A stretch of DNA of 64,000 bases, from NCBI GenBank assembly GCA_947496145.1, contig CANMBS010000005.1, forward strand, positions 124,001 to 188,000, read 5' to 3'. Position numbers and translations under genes: made by a program. Shown here piece by piece: positions 33,615-43,098 of this stretch. The DNA is from an uncultured Pseudovibrio sp. GTDB taxonomy: Bacteria; Pseudomonadota; Alphaproteobacteria; Rhizobiales; Stappiaceae. The notes under the pieces are model-generated. The model ran no database searches. It was not told the DNA's origin and worked only from the letters and a program-made list of their open reading frames with translations. Numbering within the stretch: position 1 is the first letter of the stretch; each line of letters opens with the position of its first letter.

Positions 33615-33623
33615 TGAAGAACA

Positions 33624-34331
33624 ATGAAGTACACTAAGATACTATCAGCCCTGTTGATTGGACTGACCGTAACTGCATGTAACTACGAGACTCAAGTTAC
33701 GCTGAAAGCGAGTGATCTCACAAAAGATACAGCTGGTAATCCAATCTTCGCCCCGATCATTCTGCAAGGTAAAGGCACGTTCTCTGAAGACGAGTGCGAA
33801 AAGATTCGCGGTAAAGCTGAACCCTCAATCCAGAAGTACTTCAAAAAAGTAGAGTTTAAAGGTTGCTCGAGAGATCCAGGTGATATTGACCGAAAAGTCA
33901 CATTCAACGCTAGTGCACCTGTTTACGTCGGAGCCGAAGAAGACGGGTGGGATTTTCTCGATTTCAGCCACCCGTATGGTCTCGTAATCTCGTATAATAA
34001 AGATACACCAAACAAAAAAACACTTATTGCTTTCAAAGGCAAGAGTTACGATGCTTTTGCAAAAGAACTGGATGAAGCACTTACTGGGTCGAAACTCGGA
34101 AAAGATGGTGCAGGGATTATTGTTAAAATTCAGAACGATACCCCCAATATGATTACCTTCAACGGGGATAGCTTCTTTGTAAACGGCAAAGCATATGGGC
34201 GAGCGGGTGATGCTTATTTCTCAATGCCGCAGAACTCTAGCATAAAAGTCCAGTTGTCCGACACCTCTGCAAAATACCTTATGTCTAGTGGTACAGAAAT
34301 GATCGGCTGGATTGATTTTGCACCTAAATAG
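33624..34331 (+). CDS. Lipoprotein of unknown function
   Basis: A 235-aa protein with a type II signal peptide and lipobox TVTAC (Cys at residue 19), followed by NYETQVTLKASDL. Cys residues near 60 and 81 may form a disulfide. The mature region is beta-rich, with an FNASAPVYVG segment and a C-terminal domain (GIIVKIQNDTPNMITFNGDSFFVNG, in part) that looks like a small beta sandwich. I do not recognise the family with confidence. It resembles lipoproteins found near phage-like or hypothetical loci. It is co-transcribed with the small membrane protein upstream and closed by a strong terminator. Confidence 0.7.
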   Translation: MKYTKILSALLIGLTVTACNYETQVTLKASDLTKDTAGNPIFAPIILQGKGTFSEDECEKIRGKAEPSIQKYFKKVEFKGCSRDPGDIDRKVTFNASAPVYVGAEEDGWDFLDFSHPYGLVISYNKDTPNKKTLIAFKGKSYDAFAKELDEALTGSKLGKDGAGIIVKIQNDTPNMITFNGDSFFVNGKAYGRAGDAYFSMPQNSSIKVQLSDTSAKYLMSSGTEMIGWIDFAPK

Positions 34332-34353
34332 ACACTCAAAACACCGAAAACAT

Positions 34354-34381
34354 CAGAGGCATTCACGAATGCCTCTGTTTC
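34354..34381 (+). terminator. Terminator after the lipoprotein gene
   Basis: CAGAGGCATT-CACG-AATGCCTCTG is a perfect 10-bp stem followed by TTTC. Confidence 0.8.
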
Positions 34382-34719
34382 ACTACGCAAGCGACTTTCA
34401 CAAGTGGCATCCGGCGGCAAATTTGCAACCTCCCCGCACTTGCACTCAAAAGTCAACTTCCCAAACAGCTACAAACTACTGCATGGCCTAATTCACCACT
34501 GCGGCCTCACGGTCTTTCCGGTGGTACAATGGCACGTACAAACCGGCCTTCAAGCAAAAGACATAAGCTATTTCGCATGTCAGAATGCCAACTCAGGCCA
34601 TCAATTCATTCAATATGCATAGGATTCACTATTCATTCATTAAAACGAAGTACCACTGACCTCCATATTTAAGCAATCTCACGTACCGAATCTTCAGCAA
34701 TTCCTTAGAAATCTTCCCA
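34382..34719. other. Intergenic region
   Basis: No gene recognised on either strand. It holds the promoter region of the YafK-like gene. Confidence 0.35.
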
Positions 34720-35481
34720 ATGCGCTTTATCAAATACAGTGTTTTCAGTGTTCTGCTCCTGATTGTCTCAGTAACAGGCTACATTCTGGCAACAAGATAC
34801 GACCCAACTCAGCCTTACTTTTCTTCCGAGTCATACTGGTTTGCAAAAACCGCAGACATTAAAGAAGTAAAGCGCGTTGTAACACCACGTCTTTCCTCAG
34901 AACTTGCAAAATCAGAGATGTCTCTGAAAGAACCCGTTTTCCTGCGCATATTCAAAGAAGAAGCTGTATTGGAGATATGGAAAGAACAAGGAGAGCACTA
35001 CCAGCTTTTCAAAACCTATGGCATCTGCTCGTACTCGGGCAAGCTTGGCCCAAAAATGAAGGAAGGCGACAAGCAAGCACCTGAAGGCTTCTACCAGGTT
35101 TCACGCAATCAGCTTAATCCGAACAGTGTCAATCACCTTGCCTTTAACCTCGGCTTCCCCAACGCCTACGACAAATCCCGCAATAGAACCGGATCATTCC
35201 TGATGGTTCATGGCAACTGCTTGTCTGCTGGATGCTACGCCATGACGGATGGCCATATGGAAGAAATCTACCTGCTGGTAGAACATGCATTAAAGAACGG
35301 ACAGCGCTTCGTGCCCACCCACATATTCCCGTTCCGCATGACACAGGCCAACATGGCAAAACACGCAAATAGTCAGTGGCTTTCCTTTTGGCAGAACTTA
35401 AAAGAAGGCCACGACCGGTTTGAGCTAACCCGCATCCCGCCTGAAATTTCGGTTTCTGATCAGTCCTATGAATTTCATTAG
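34720..35481 (+). CDS. YafK-like L,D-transpeptidase-fold protein
   Basis: A 253-aa envelope protein with an N-terminal signal-anchor (residues 5-25). The YkuD-type catalytic core is visible: EAVLEIWKEQGEHYQLFKTY, then GKLGPKMKEGDKQAPEGFYQV, NLGFPNAYDKS, and the active-site motif VHGNCLSAGCYAM with His near 164 and Cys near 172. The HGxCxSxGCYAM form is that of YafK (DpaA) proteins, which cut links between peptidoglycan and Braun-type lipoprotein or act as carboxypeptidases. It is not a classical crosslinking enzyme. Its own role here is inferred from family. A fragment of the same gene lies at 32415-32555. Confidence 0.85.
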   Translation: MRFIKYSVFSVLLLIVSVTGYILATRYDPTQPYFSSESYWFAKTADIKEVKRVVTPRLSSELAKSEMSLKEPVFLRIFKEEAVLEIWKEQGEHYQLFKTYGICSYSGKLGPKMKEGDKQAPEGFYQVSRNQLNPNSVNHLAFNLGFPNAYDKSRNRTGSFLMVHGNCLSAGCYAMTDGHMEEIYLLVEHALKNGQRFVPTHIFPFRMTQANMAKHANSQWLSFWQNLKEGHDRFELTRIPPEISVSDQSYEFH

Positions 35482-35609
35482 GGACCACACGAGGATAGCA
35501 GAAGAGAAAGTCGTGGGCTTTTCCCAAATTCGTAAAGCTGCCTCTTGCGCACCTTCCTACAAATTTCCAGTCTTAGCCAAAGTCTGCAAAAGGACATCAG
35601 GGCTAAAAA

Positions 35610-36107
35610 ATGGAATTGCTGCAATACCCTCTCGAGCTTGCTGTCGCCCTCGAACGCTCTCAGCTGCCCGAGATTTTTAAGTACGCCTGGTGGGTTTATC
35701 CGGCAGTCAACACGGGCCATATCATCGGCCTTGCCATGCTGTTTGGTTCAATCCTGCCACTGGACCTGCGCATGATGGGCCTGTGGCGCTCCATTCCACT
35801 TTACGATCTGGCCCGCCCCCTCACCCGCATTGCCTTGCTGGGAGGCATAATCGCAATTGCAACCGGCATTGCTTTGCTCTCCGCAAAAGCCCGCCTTTAT
35901 GTCAACGCTCCTGTTTTCTGGGCTAAATCTGGCTTCTTCACCCTCGCCCTGCTTAACGCCTTGCTCCTGCGCTTTAACAAACCATGGCGATACCTTGCAC
36001 AGGTGGACTCACGAGGCACCATCCCCCGCTTCAAATCTGCAGGCTTCCTCTCACTCATCAGTTGGTTGGGAGTGCTTATCTGCGGGAGAATGTTTGGGTA
36101 TTTATAG
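35610..36107 (+). CDS. Integral membrane protein, DUF6644/DUF2214-like
   Basis: A 165-aa protein with four or five membrane helices: VYPAVNTGHIIGLAMLFGSILPLDLRMMGL (in part), ALLGGIIAIATGIALLSA, FWAKSGFFTLALLNALLL and FLSLISWLGVLICGRMFGYL. His in NTGHIIGLA and the W-x-K-S region recur in small heme-linked or copper-linked membrane proteins, but no function is established. No clear ribosome-binding site precedes the ATG, but the protein is coherent. It ends 112 bp from the convergent secreted-protein gene. Confidence 0.65.
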   Translation: MELLQYPLELAVALERSQLPEIFKYAWWVYPAVNTGHIIGLAMLFGSILPLDLRMMGLWRSIPLYDLARPLTRIALLGGIIAIATGIALLSAKARLYVNAPVFWAKSGFFTLALLNALLLRFNKPWRYLAQVDSRGTIPRFKSAGFLSLISWLGVLICGRMFGYL

Positions 36108-36219
36108 GATCTCCTCGATAGGCAACAATTCTTTTGGTGCGTACAGCTTCAACCTTACTGTTTAATCCGCAAGATGACAGGGCCGCATGAAAGAGCAGCC
36201 ATAGTCTTCGAAGCGTCAT

Positions 36220-36723
36220 TTACTCACCACAACTGGCAGGTAAAACTTCACTCAAAGGCTTGTCTGTCAGTTCCAGATTAGCTCGTTCAATGGCAATAGG
36301 CGCATATGGTGGCTCGGTAATCATTCCGGGCACAACCATATGCAGAACATAACAACCTACATAAACCTGAGAACTTCCATCTGACAAATGCGTCTTAATC
36401 GCTACTGGAAGCCCCCAGTAAATCTGGCTCATCCCCGGACTGGGACGTGTTGGGCCATATCGCAGCTGCACAAACTGCGTTGTTGCAAAGCCATCCTTCC
36501 ACGCTTCAAAGTCCTTTGGTGGAAAGCGAAAGTAGCTGTAAGCCTGCGGATAGTCCCTGCGATTGATCGCATTATAATAGCTCTCCACAACCGCTTCAGG
36601 AGAGCTGCGATCATCCATGTAAGGAATCCCATCAAATGTCAGAGCTTGCACACCTGACAGAAGGCAAAGCATTCCGGCTATACATGCCAAAAGGAATTCT
36701 GAGAGTAGCTTGAATCTAAGCAT
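36220..36723 (-). CDS. Secreted hypothetical protein
   Basis: A 167-aa protein starting at ATG 36723, with CAGGA at 7 nt. A signal peptide of about 27 residues ends near VQA. The mature part begins with a disordered linker, then SPEAVVESYYNAINRRDYPQAYSYF. This is the typical opening helix pair of an NTF2/SnoaL-like small domain, with FPPKDFEAWKDGFATTQFVQL and several beta strands after it. Two Cys residues, near positions 123 and 165, may pair. Function is unknown. The gene is convergent with the upstream membrane protein. Confidence 0.65.
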   Translation of the reverse strand: MLRFKLLSEFLLACIAGMLCLLSGVQALTFDGIPYMDDRSSPEAVVESYYNAINRRDYPQAYSYFRFPPKDFEAWKDGFATTQFVQLRYGPTRPSPGMSQIYWGLPVAIKTHLSDGSSQVYVGCYVLHMVVPGMITEPPYAPIAIERANLELTDKPLSEVLPASCGE

Positions 36724-36880
36724 AGCTGTGTCCTGCAAACGTGTCTGACGCAGCTAAGTTCAGCAAAAATAAGCTAAGCCACCCTTACTTCGCCTCCCCA
36801 AATCTTCTGGGCCTTCAAGAAAGGGAGGCGCTAAAGCAATCGGCTGAGAAAGTAAGAAGGGCAACCAGCCTTTGCAAACC

Positions 36881-37297
36881 TCAATGTGCTCTCACATAAA
36901 CCGCTTCATTGGTGAAAGAGCCTGCATCAAGCAAATGCACGGTCTGATACACAGTGAGCTGAGAGCCATCTTCATTCAACTCCCGCTTTGCGATCATAAT
37001 TGTCAAACCGCCACGTTTAGCCTCAGAAACCAGATCACCATCCGTGTTCAAAGAAAGGGAAAGCGTGTCTGCAAACGGATTTTCCGGCATCGGACGATCT
37101 TCACCATCAGGTATGCCAGAGAAATTCGCTTCTACGGTCTCCCCTTCACCTTCAACGGTTTTCATAAAGAAACCGATCTCGCCTTCTTTCTCAGCAATTG
37201 TCAGGCTGCCACCCCACGGCACAGCGCCCTGCTCATACCTTGAAAGGTCCGGGTCCAGAATCCAGGTTCCGAGAAAAGGTCTTATACGTTCATCCAT
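36881..37297 (-). CDS. Hypothetical cytosolic protein (lipocalin-like domain)
   Basis: A 138-aa protein starting at ATG 37297, with GGAAGG about 6 nt upstream. FLGTWILDPDLSRYEQGAVPWGGSLTI at the start, then IMIAKRELNEDGSQLTVYQTVHL, are typical of small beta-barrel proteins of the lipocalin-like/DUF1579 kind (G-x-W start, alternating strands). It has no signal peptide. Its specific role is unknown. The gene diverges from the Ntn hydrolase gene. Confidence 0.65.
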   Translation of the reverse strand: MDERIRPFLGTWILDPDLSRYEQGAVPWGGSLTIAEKEGEIGFFMKTVEGEGETVEANFSGIPDGEDRPMPENPFADTLSLSLNTDGDLVSEAKRGGLTIMIAKRELNEDGSQLTVYQTVHLLDAGSFTNEAVYVRAH

Positions 37298-37501
37298 GCT
37301 CTGCCTTCCAGCAATGCTTCTCATAAATCATCTTGACCCACGCTTATGCCGCAGTGCCGTTTTCAGCGCAACAGCATCCACTAGCTAACACCCGTGATTA
37401 ACACCTCGTGACCAAACCAGTCTTAAAACCGCAAGCCCGTCTAACAAAGGCTTTGCGCTCTTCCTTCACAATAGCGGTGACAACAAACATCTGGAGATCC
37501 C

Positions 37502-38626
37502 ATGCTCACCTATATTGCCCGCAAACCCTTGGCATTATTCAAACTACTACTGGTACTAGTCGCTTTTATCGCCGTTCCCTTTGCTGCAAATGCCTGCACA
37601 AGCTTTGTCCTGTCCACCGTCGACAACAGAAGAATGTATGGTCGTACGATGGAGTTCGGGATGAAAGTTCCCACAAAGATTGGTCTGTACCCGCGCGGCT
37701 ATAAGTTTCAATCACAGGTTAATGACGAACCCGGTTACAGTTGGGCAGGCAAAATTGCTGTTATAGGAGCCAGCGTTTTCGACCAGCCCGCTATCGTGGA
37801 CGGTGTAAACGAGTTTGGTCTTTCAGGAGGAGCCCTTTATTTTCCCGGCTTTGCTGGCTATAAAAACCCCTCTCACAACAAGGAAGAACGCACCAGAGAG
37901 ATCACGCAGATTGACTTCCTCCTCTGGATTCTCACCAACTTCAAAACCGTTGAGGAAGTAAAAACCCATCTGGATCAGATCTCTCTTGTGGGCACTTATT
38001 TCGCACCAATGGGTCTTGTTCCACCGCTGCATTATACCCTTCATGATGCAGCCGGTTTTTCTCTCGTTATTGAACCTGTCAATGGAGAGCTCAAGGTCTA
38101 CGACAACCCATATACAGTGCTCACCAACTCACCCGATTTTGAGTGGCAAACTCAGAATATTCGCAATTACCTGTTCCTCTCACCCTTTAATCTTGGCTCC
38201 ACCACTATCATGGGGCAAGATTTGGAACCTTTCGGTCAGGGATCAGGTCTGCTGGGTATTCCCGGTGATCCGACACCCCCTTCCCGCTTCATTCGCGCTC
38301 TGGGTTTTGTCTCCTCGGTCGATGCTGCTGCGTTAAACAAAAGCAGACTCATGACAATGGTGCATGTGCTCAATAACTTCGATATTCCAAAAGGCTTTGT
38401 CAGGCCCACAATCTCCCCCACGGTTCAGGAGCAGGAAGACAACGACTACACCCAATGGTCATCAATTGCAGACTTAGAAAACAGAGCCTACTTCATCAAA
38501 ACCTATGAGAACCAGACACTCTATACAGTAAGTTTCGATGATTTCGACGTGTCCGGCTCACAGATCCGGTTCATTGACCTGCCCCCCCGGCAACCCACGC
38601 AAAAACTGCTGCCAGCCAAGCAGTGA
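37502..38626 (+). CDS. Choloylglycine hydrolase / penicillin V acylase family Ntn hydrolase, secreted
   Basis: A 374-aa protein. A signal peptide of about 31 residues ends in AANA, and the next residue is the Cys of CTSFVL. This Cys is the N-terminal nucleophile of cholylglycine-hydrolase-family amidases, exposed by export. Other marks are RMYGRTMEFGM, DGVNEFGLSGGALYFPGF, and the VLTNSPDFEWQTQNIRNY segment with the conserved Asn and Arg. Family members cleave bile salt amides, penicillin V or acyl-homoserine lactones. In a Gram-negative periplasm the last is the likeliest, so a quorum-quenching role is possible. The gene is single and ends in a strong terminator. Confidence 0.87.
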   Translation: MLTYIARKPLALFKLLLVLVAFIAVPFAANACTSFVLSTVDNRRMYGRTMEFGMKVPTKIGLYPRGYKFQSQVNDEPGYSWAGKIAVIGASVFDQPAIVDGVNEFGLSGGALYFPGFAGYKNPSHNKEERTREITQIDFLLWILTNFKTVEEVKTHLDQISLVGTYFAPMGLVPPLHYTLHDAAGFSLVIEPVNGELKVYDNPYTVLTNSPDFEWQTQNIRNYLFLSPFNLGSTTIMGQDLEPFGQGSGLLGIPGDPTPPSRFIRALGFVSSVDAAALNKSRLMTMVHVLNNFDIPKGFVRPTISPTVQEQEDNDYTQWSSIADLENRAYFIKTYENQTLYTVSFDDFDVSGSQIRFIDLPPRQPTQKLLPAKQ

Positions 38627-38633
38627 AACTGAA

Positions 38634-38665
38634 AAGGGCTTCCTGGTGAGAGGAAGCCCTTTTTT
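38634..38665 (+). terminator. Strong terminator after the Ntn hydrolase gene
   Basis: AAGGGCTTCC and GGAAGCCCTT form a perfect 10-bp stem with an 8-nt loop, followed by six T residues. Confidence 0.93.
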
Positions 38666-38690
38666 GAAACTTTGCAAAGCAAGGATCAAC

Positions 38691-39812
38691 TTATGCTGAA
38701 ACACCAGCAAGAGCATTCAACTCAGCAACAATAGCATCCCCCATCTGTACGGTGGTGATGGTTGCTTCACCTTCTTTTGCGATGTCTTTAGTACGCAGAC
38801 CTTTATCCAGAGCGTTGGAGATTGCTTTTTCAACCATGTCCGCCTCAGCAATCTTCTGGAAGGAATAGCGCAGCGCCATGGCAAAGCTTGCGATCATCGC
38901 AATTGGATTAGCTGCACCTGTGCCAGCGATGTCTGGCGCAGAACCGTGTACCGGCTCATAAAGCGCTTTACGTTTACCGGTTGCGGCATCAGGCGCACCA
39001 AGAGAAGCAGATGGCAGCATCCCTAAAGAACCAGTCAGCATCGCCGCAACATCAGAAAGCATGTCACCAAACAGGTTGTCGGTCACGATAACGTCAAACT
39101 GCTTAGGCCAGCGAACCAGCTGCATGCCACCAGCATCTGCCAGCATGTGATCCAGCTCAACATCGGCGTAGTTTGCTTTATGCGTTGCAGTGACAACTTC
39201 ATTCCAAAGCACTCCGGACTTCATCACATTGCGCTTTTCCATGGAGCAGACTTTGTTGTCACGGGTCCGCGCAAGATCAAACGCAACACCAGCAATACGC
39301 TCGATTTCGTAGCTGTCATAAACTTGCGTATCGATACCGCGCTTCTGACCGTTCTCCAGATCGATGATCTCTTTAGGCTCACCGAAGTAGACACCCCCTG
39401 TCAGCTCGCGAACAATCAGAATGTCCAGACCTTCAATAACTTCCGGCTTGAGGGAAGAAGCATCCGCCAGCGCTGGGTAGCAGATTGCAGGGCGCAGGTT
39501 TGCAAACAGACCAAGGTCTTTACGCAGACGCAGCAGTCCAGCTTCCGGGCGCACCTCGTAAGGCACATCATCCCACTTAGGGCCACCAACAGCGCCAAAG
39601 ATAACAGCATCAGCAGCCTGTGCCTTCGCCATATCCTCTTCCGAGATGGAAACACCATGCGCATCATAAGCGCTGCCACCAACAAGGCCTTCGTCATACT
39701 CGTAAGTATCTTCGCCCTGCTCGTTGAGCCAGGCGATAACCTCTTTCACTTCCTCCATAATTTCCGGTCCGATTCCGTCACCAGGAAGAAGCAGCAGCTT
39801 GTTAGATGCCAT
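38691..39812 (-). CDS. leuB: 3-isopropylmalate dehydrogenase
   Basis: A 373-aa LeuB that oxidises and decarboxylates 3-isopropylmalate in leucine synthesis. [17 protein letters not shown] begins the protein. [25 protein letters not shown], the [11 protein letters not shown] loop, EKRNVMKSG, and [30 protein letters not shown] (in part) with the metal-binding Asp residues follow. [18 protein letters not shown] near the C-terminus is the NAD-binding signature. ATG 39812 is chosen because it gives the normal length and start. An in-frame ATG 14 codons upstream has no family support. leuCD are not adjacent. Confidence 0.96.
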   Translation of the reverse strand: MASNKLLLLPGDGIGPEIMEEVKEVIAWLNEQGEDTYEYDEGLVGGSAYDAHGVSISEEDMAKAQAADAVIFGAVGGPKWDDVPYEVRPEAGLLRLRKDLGLFANLRPAICYPALADASSLKPEVIEGLDILIVRELTGGVYFGEPKEIIDLENGQKRGIDTQVYDSYEIERIAGVAFDLARTRDNKVCSMEKRNVMKSGVLWNEVVTATHKANYADVELDHMLADAGGMQLVRWPKQFDVIVTDNLFGDMLSDVAAMLTGSLGMLPSASLGAPDAATGKRKALYEPVHGSAPDIAGTGAANPIAMIASFAMALRYSFQKIAEADMVEKAISNALDKGLRTKDIAKEGEATITTVQMGDAIVAELNALAGVSA

Positions 39813-40003
39813 GGGTCTGTGTCCCCGTTTATCTTGCAAATTGAAGTTGTCCATTTGTGCCGCCTCGCCCCCGGCAATGCAAGGTTCAATATTTCAACGA
39901 AAATGGATGCTCCCTCAACTATTCAGCGGCTGACAGGTTTCTTTAATCTCATCATGCTAAACTCGATCAAAAGTAGGATGATAGTTCTAAGGCACTGCAA
40001 AAT

Positions 40004-40927
40004 ATGCATAACTTGTTAGTCATAGGTGGCTCTGGTTTCGTAGGAGCTTCCCTCATCCCCGCCTTACTTTCTAAGGGCTATAATGTAACCCTCCTCAATA
40101 GAGGCAACCGCCCTGTTCCCGGAACCACACAGCTGATTGCCGACAGAAACGACCCTGTCGCTATGCAAAATGCTGCTGGCAGATACGAAGCGGTAATAGA
40201 TACAAGCGCTTACAGCAAAAAACAGTCAGAACTTGCCTTCAATACATTTGGCATCCATGCCAAGAAGTGGATTCATCTCTCCAGCGCATCTGTCTACACA
40301 GATGGACTGGATCACCTGCCCAGCGAAAAAGACCCCATTGGCGGCTCTGCTCTTTGGGGCGACTATGGAAGAGAAAAATCCGCAGCAGACACCTTCCTGC
40401 TCAATCAGGAGCACACGCCTGCTATCGCAATCCGCCCGCCTTATCTTTACGGTCCAAATAACGACATTGACCGCGAACAATTCATCTGGGCACGCGCCCT
40501 GACGGAGCGCCCCATCCTTATTCCGGGAGAAGGCAAAGCAAAGCTACAGTTTCTGCATGAAGAAGACCTCGCCAGCTTCATCCTGTACTTGCTGGCAATG
40601 CACGCCATGCCAACAGAGGCTGTCAATCTGGCCGACCCGCACATCCTCACCACACAGAGATGGGTAGAAATGCTCTGCGATATCGCTGAGGTAAAACCTG
40701 AAATCTTATATGGAAGCGAAATGGCACCGGGCGTCCCCGCACGCGAGTACTTCCCCTTCCGCGACATCGACTGCGCACTCGACGTAACCAACTATCTTGA
40801 AAACTACGACTGGCAACCACATTACAAGCTGCGCGACGGTTTCACCCACACCTTCAACAGCTATACGAGAGAAGAGCTTGCGAGAAGCTCTCCTCCAACA
40901 GAAGCTGAAAAGGCAATCGAGTATTAA
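40004..40927 (+). CDS. NAD-dependent epimerase/dehydratase (extended SDR)
   Basis: A 307-aa extended short-chain dehydrogenase with the N-terminal LVIGGSGFVGASLIPAL glycine motif, VTLLNRGNRPV, the strand WIHLSSASVY and YGREKSAADTFLL. There Y-x-x-x-K is the catalytic pair, in slightly altered form (Y-G-R-E-K). IRPPYLYGPNN follows. It resembles RNA-binding/NAD-epimerase proteins of the CSP41 type and sugar-nucleotide epimerases. The substrate is unknown. The gene stands alone between leuB and gloA-like genes. Confidence 0.83.
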   Translation: MHNLLVIGGSGFVGASLIPALLSKGYNVTLLNRGNRPVPGTTQLIADRNDPVAMQNAAGRYEAVIDTSAYSKKQSELAFNTFGIHAKKWIHLSSASVYTDGLDHLPSEKDPIGGSALWGDYGREKSAADTFLLNQEHTPAIAIRPPYLYGPNNDIDREQFIWARALTERPILIPGEGKAKLQFLHEEDLASFILYLLAMHAMPTEAVNLADPHILTTQRWVEMLCDIAEVKPEILYGSEMAPGVPAREYFPFRDIDCALDVTNYLENYDWQPHYKLRDGFTHTFNSYTREELARSSPPTEAEKAIEY

Positions 40928-40968
40928 GGTAAACTAAAGCAGGTTGATCTGCTCAGCCTGCTTCTGCC

Positions 40969-41364
40969 TTATTGAAAGCGTCCGTGTCGCTCTAGCATTT
41001 CAATGCGGTACCCATCAGGATCGCTCACAAAGAAGAAGCGTCCGAACAGCTTCCCTTCCACGAAGAATTCCTTGATATCTTCCGGTTCAAGACCTTCCTC
41101 CTGAAAGCGCTTGTGTTCTCCGTCCAAATCATCTGCACAAAACGCAATGTGCCCGTAACCATCGCCCAGCTTGTACGGCTCACTGCGATCTTTGTTGACC
41201 GTCAGCTCCACCTCAAAGTCACTTTCTGGATTGCGCAGATAAACCAGCGTAAAGCTTTCAAAGTCCACACGCTCAGCAATCTCAAGACCAAACGCCTTGT
41301 TGTAAAACTCAACTGACCGCGCTTCATCAATCACGCGAACCATCATATGGATTGCTTTTGCCAT
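40969..41364 (-). CDS. gloA: Lactoylglutathione lyase (glyoxalase I)
   Basis: A 131-aa VOC-fold enzyme that converts the methylglyoxal-glutathione adduct to S-lactoylglutathione. It starts at ATG 41364 with GAGAGG 6 nt upstream. The ligands expected for glyoxalase I are seen: His in AIHMMVRV, Glu in DFEVELTVN, His in YGHIAFCADDL and Glu in YRIEMLERH. YNKAFGLEIAERVDF and FVSDPDGYRIE are family hallmarks. The four-residue set suggests a metal-dependent (Ni-type) enzyme. A longer frame to 41418 lacks a ribosome-binding site. No terminator was recognised. Confidence 0.9.
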   Translation of the reverse strand: MAKAIHMMVRVIDEARSVEFYNKAFGLEIAERVDFESFTLVYLRNPESDFEVELTVNKDRSEPYKLGDGYGHIAFCADDLDGEHKRFQEEGLEPEDIKEFFVEGKLFGRFFFVSDPDGYRIEMLERHGRFQ

Positions 41365-41460
41365 AAAAAGACCTCTCAACAGAATTAGTTGCAAAGAAAT
41401 AAGTCGGCACAAGACCATTCGTCAACCGCAACACCACGCAGTTACTCTCATTCACGCCAT

Positions 41461-41697
41461 TCAATTTATAACCTTCACAACCTGACCCGCTACATTTGAC
41501 AAATCTTGCTTTATTTGCACCAGCCCCTTGCTGTTAAAAACGACTGTGCCTATGCTCTCAGCGTGGTCAGGGCACCCGCCGCTCGCAAGCATAAATCTCT
41601 GGTGAAGCTCCATTTTTTGCAATGAACCGCAAGACTTCGCGGTGGCTGGCAACGCGAGCACCAGTGTTTTCCGTATTATACAGAAAGCAGTTTTCAT
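41461..41697 (-). CDS. Possible small secreted protein, start overlapping the MATE gene
   Basis: A 78-codon minus-strand frame with an N-terminus that looks like a signal peptide (MKTAFCIIRKTLVLALPATA). A short mature part has two Cys and LASGGCPDHAESIGTVVFNS. Its ATG and that of the plus-strand MATE gene share the palindrome CATG at 41695-41698, leaving no room for separate promoters, and the ribosome-binding site is weak. Either it is a remnant, or one of the two starts is elsewhere. The rest of the 331-bp gap between gloA and the MATE gene holds nothing else that I can name. Confidence 0.3.
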   Translation of the reverse strand: MKTAFCIIRKTLVLALPATAKSCGSLQKMELHQRFMLASGGCPDHAESIGTVVFNSKGLVQIKQDLSNVAGQVVKVIN

Positions 41698-43072
41698 GAC
41701 TGAAGCAGCTATTTCCAAATCTGACAACGTCTTCCTGACAAGTTCAATACCGCTGATCTTTGCAAAAACAGCACTACCGATCAGTACGGTAATGCTGGTC
41801 AACGGCTTGCACACCGTTGTTGACGCCTACTTTCTGGGCACATATGTCAGCACACAAGCTCTCACTGCCGTCACCCTTATGTTCCCGCTCTTCATGATAC
41901 TGGTTGCACTCTACACACTCGTATCCAACGGCTTCGCGAGCATTTACGCCAGAGCTTTAGGAGGCAGAAATCACCGCAGTGCCAGAAAAATCTTCGACAG
42001 CACCATCTTTCTGGCTTTGGTTGTCAGTGTTCTGCTCATCCTGAGTTTTCTTGCCCTCGGGTATCTGATGGCATTGCTCCTGACCAATGGTTCCCACGAA
42101 CTGGCTGAGTTGGGCTACATTTACATGCTCATCCTGATCGCCGGTTCTCCGCTTGGCTTCATGCAGGCCATCAACAGCGACCGGCTGCGAAGCGAAGGAA
42201 AACTCAAAATCATCACGGCCATTGCCCTGAGCGCTGCATTTTTTAATATCTTCTTCGATTGGCTCTATGTGGTTGAATTTGGCTGGGGCGTGCCCGGTTC
42301 CGCCTATGGAACTCTTACCGCACAACTGCTTTCACTTATTGGCTTACTGGCCTATTACACCTCCGAAAACGGAAAACTCACCGCTCTCAGCTGGAGACCA
42401 GTCCGCTTCAAATGGGGTTCGATTATTGCATTGGGTATTCCTCAAAGCCTTGGTTACATCGGCCTTTCGCTCGTAACCTCCGTTACCCTTTTCTCAATCT
42501 GGCTTTGGGTTGGTGATAGTTATGAGGTGACAGCTGGGGCCTTCGGTATCATCAACCGAATGATGACCTTCTCCTTCCTGCCACTGCTTGGCTTCAGCAT
42601 GGCGCTTCAGTCTATTGCAGGAAACAACTTTGGTGCCCAGGAGTACGCGCGCAGCACACAAACGCTCAAAGTCGCAATATTCATGTCGCTGATCTATTGT
42701 GTGAGCATTCAGGCAATCTATTATCTACAAAGCGATCAGCTCGGAGCAATCTTTATCGACGATCCGGCAACAATCGCAGAGATATCCCGCATCCTGCCAA
42801 TCGTCACAGTGGTCTTTTTTCTTGCAGGCCCCTTGATCATGGTCGGTACTTTCTATCAGGCTATAGGAGACGCCGCACGCGCTGGCATCCTAATGCTCTC
42901 AGAAACCTACCTGTTCGCGATCCCACTTACACTCCTGTTACCTTTCGCCATGGGAGAACCCGGCATCTGGTACGCGAGGATCCTGGCCAGCACCCTGTTG
43001 CTTTGCCTGACCCTGTTTGTAGTGGTCACCCACAAAAGAACACTAACCCTGACAACTGCTGCTGCGGAGTAA
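41696..43072 (+). CDS. MATE family multidrug/Na+ antiporter
   Basis: A 458-aa inner-membrane transporter with twelve predicted helices in two related halves. The start is at ATG 41696, just before the first helix (IPLIFAKTALPISTVMLVNG, in part). VVDAYFLGTYVS and GSPLGFMQAINSDRLRSEGK in the first half, and GFSMALQSIAGNNFGAQEY in the second, match MATE signatures. It exports cationic compounds against H+ or Na+. Substrates are unknown. The longer frame from 41642 adds 18 residues without a ribosome-binding site. Confidence 0.87.
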   Translation: MTEAAISKSDNVFLTSSIPLIFAKTALPISTVMLVNGLHTVVDAYFLGTYVSTQALTAVTLMFPLFMILVALYTLVSNGFASIYARALGGRNHRSARKIFDSTIFLALVVSVLLILSFLALGYLMALLLTNGSHELAELGYIYMLILIAGSPLGFMQAINSDRLRSEGKLKIITAIALSAAFFNIFFDWLYVVEFGWGVPGSAYGTLTAQLLSLIGLLAYYTSENGKLTALSWRPVRFKWGSIIALGIPQSLGYIGLSLVTSVTLFSIWLWVGDSYEVTAGAFGIINRMMTFSFLPLLGFSMALQSIAGNNFGAQEYARSTQTLKVAIFMSLIYCVSIQAIYYLQSDQLGAIFIDDPATIAEISRILPIVTVVFFLAGPLIMVGTFYQAIGDAARAGILMLSETYLFAIPLTLLLPFAMGEPGIWYARILASTLLLCLTLFVVVTHKRTLTLTTAAAE

Positions 43073-43098
43073 GAAAGAACAGGCACATACTGCGCTTT

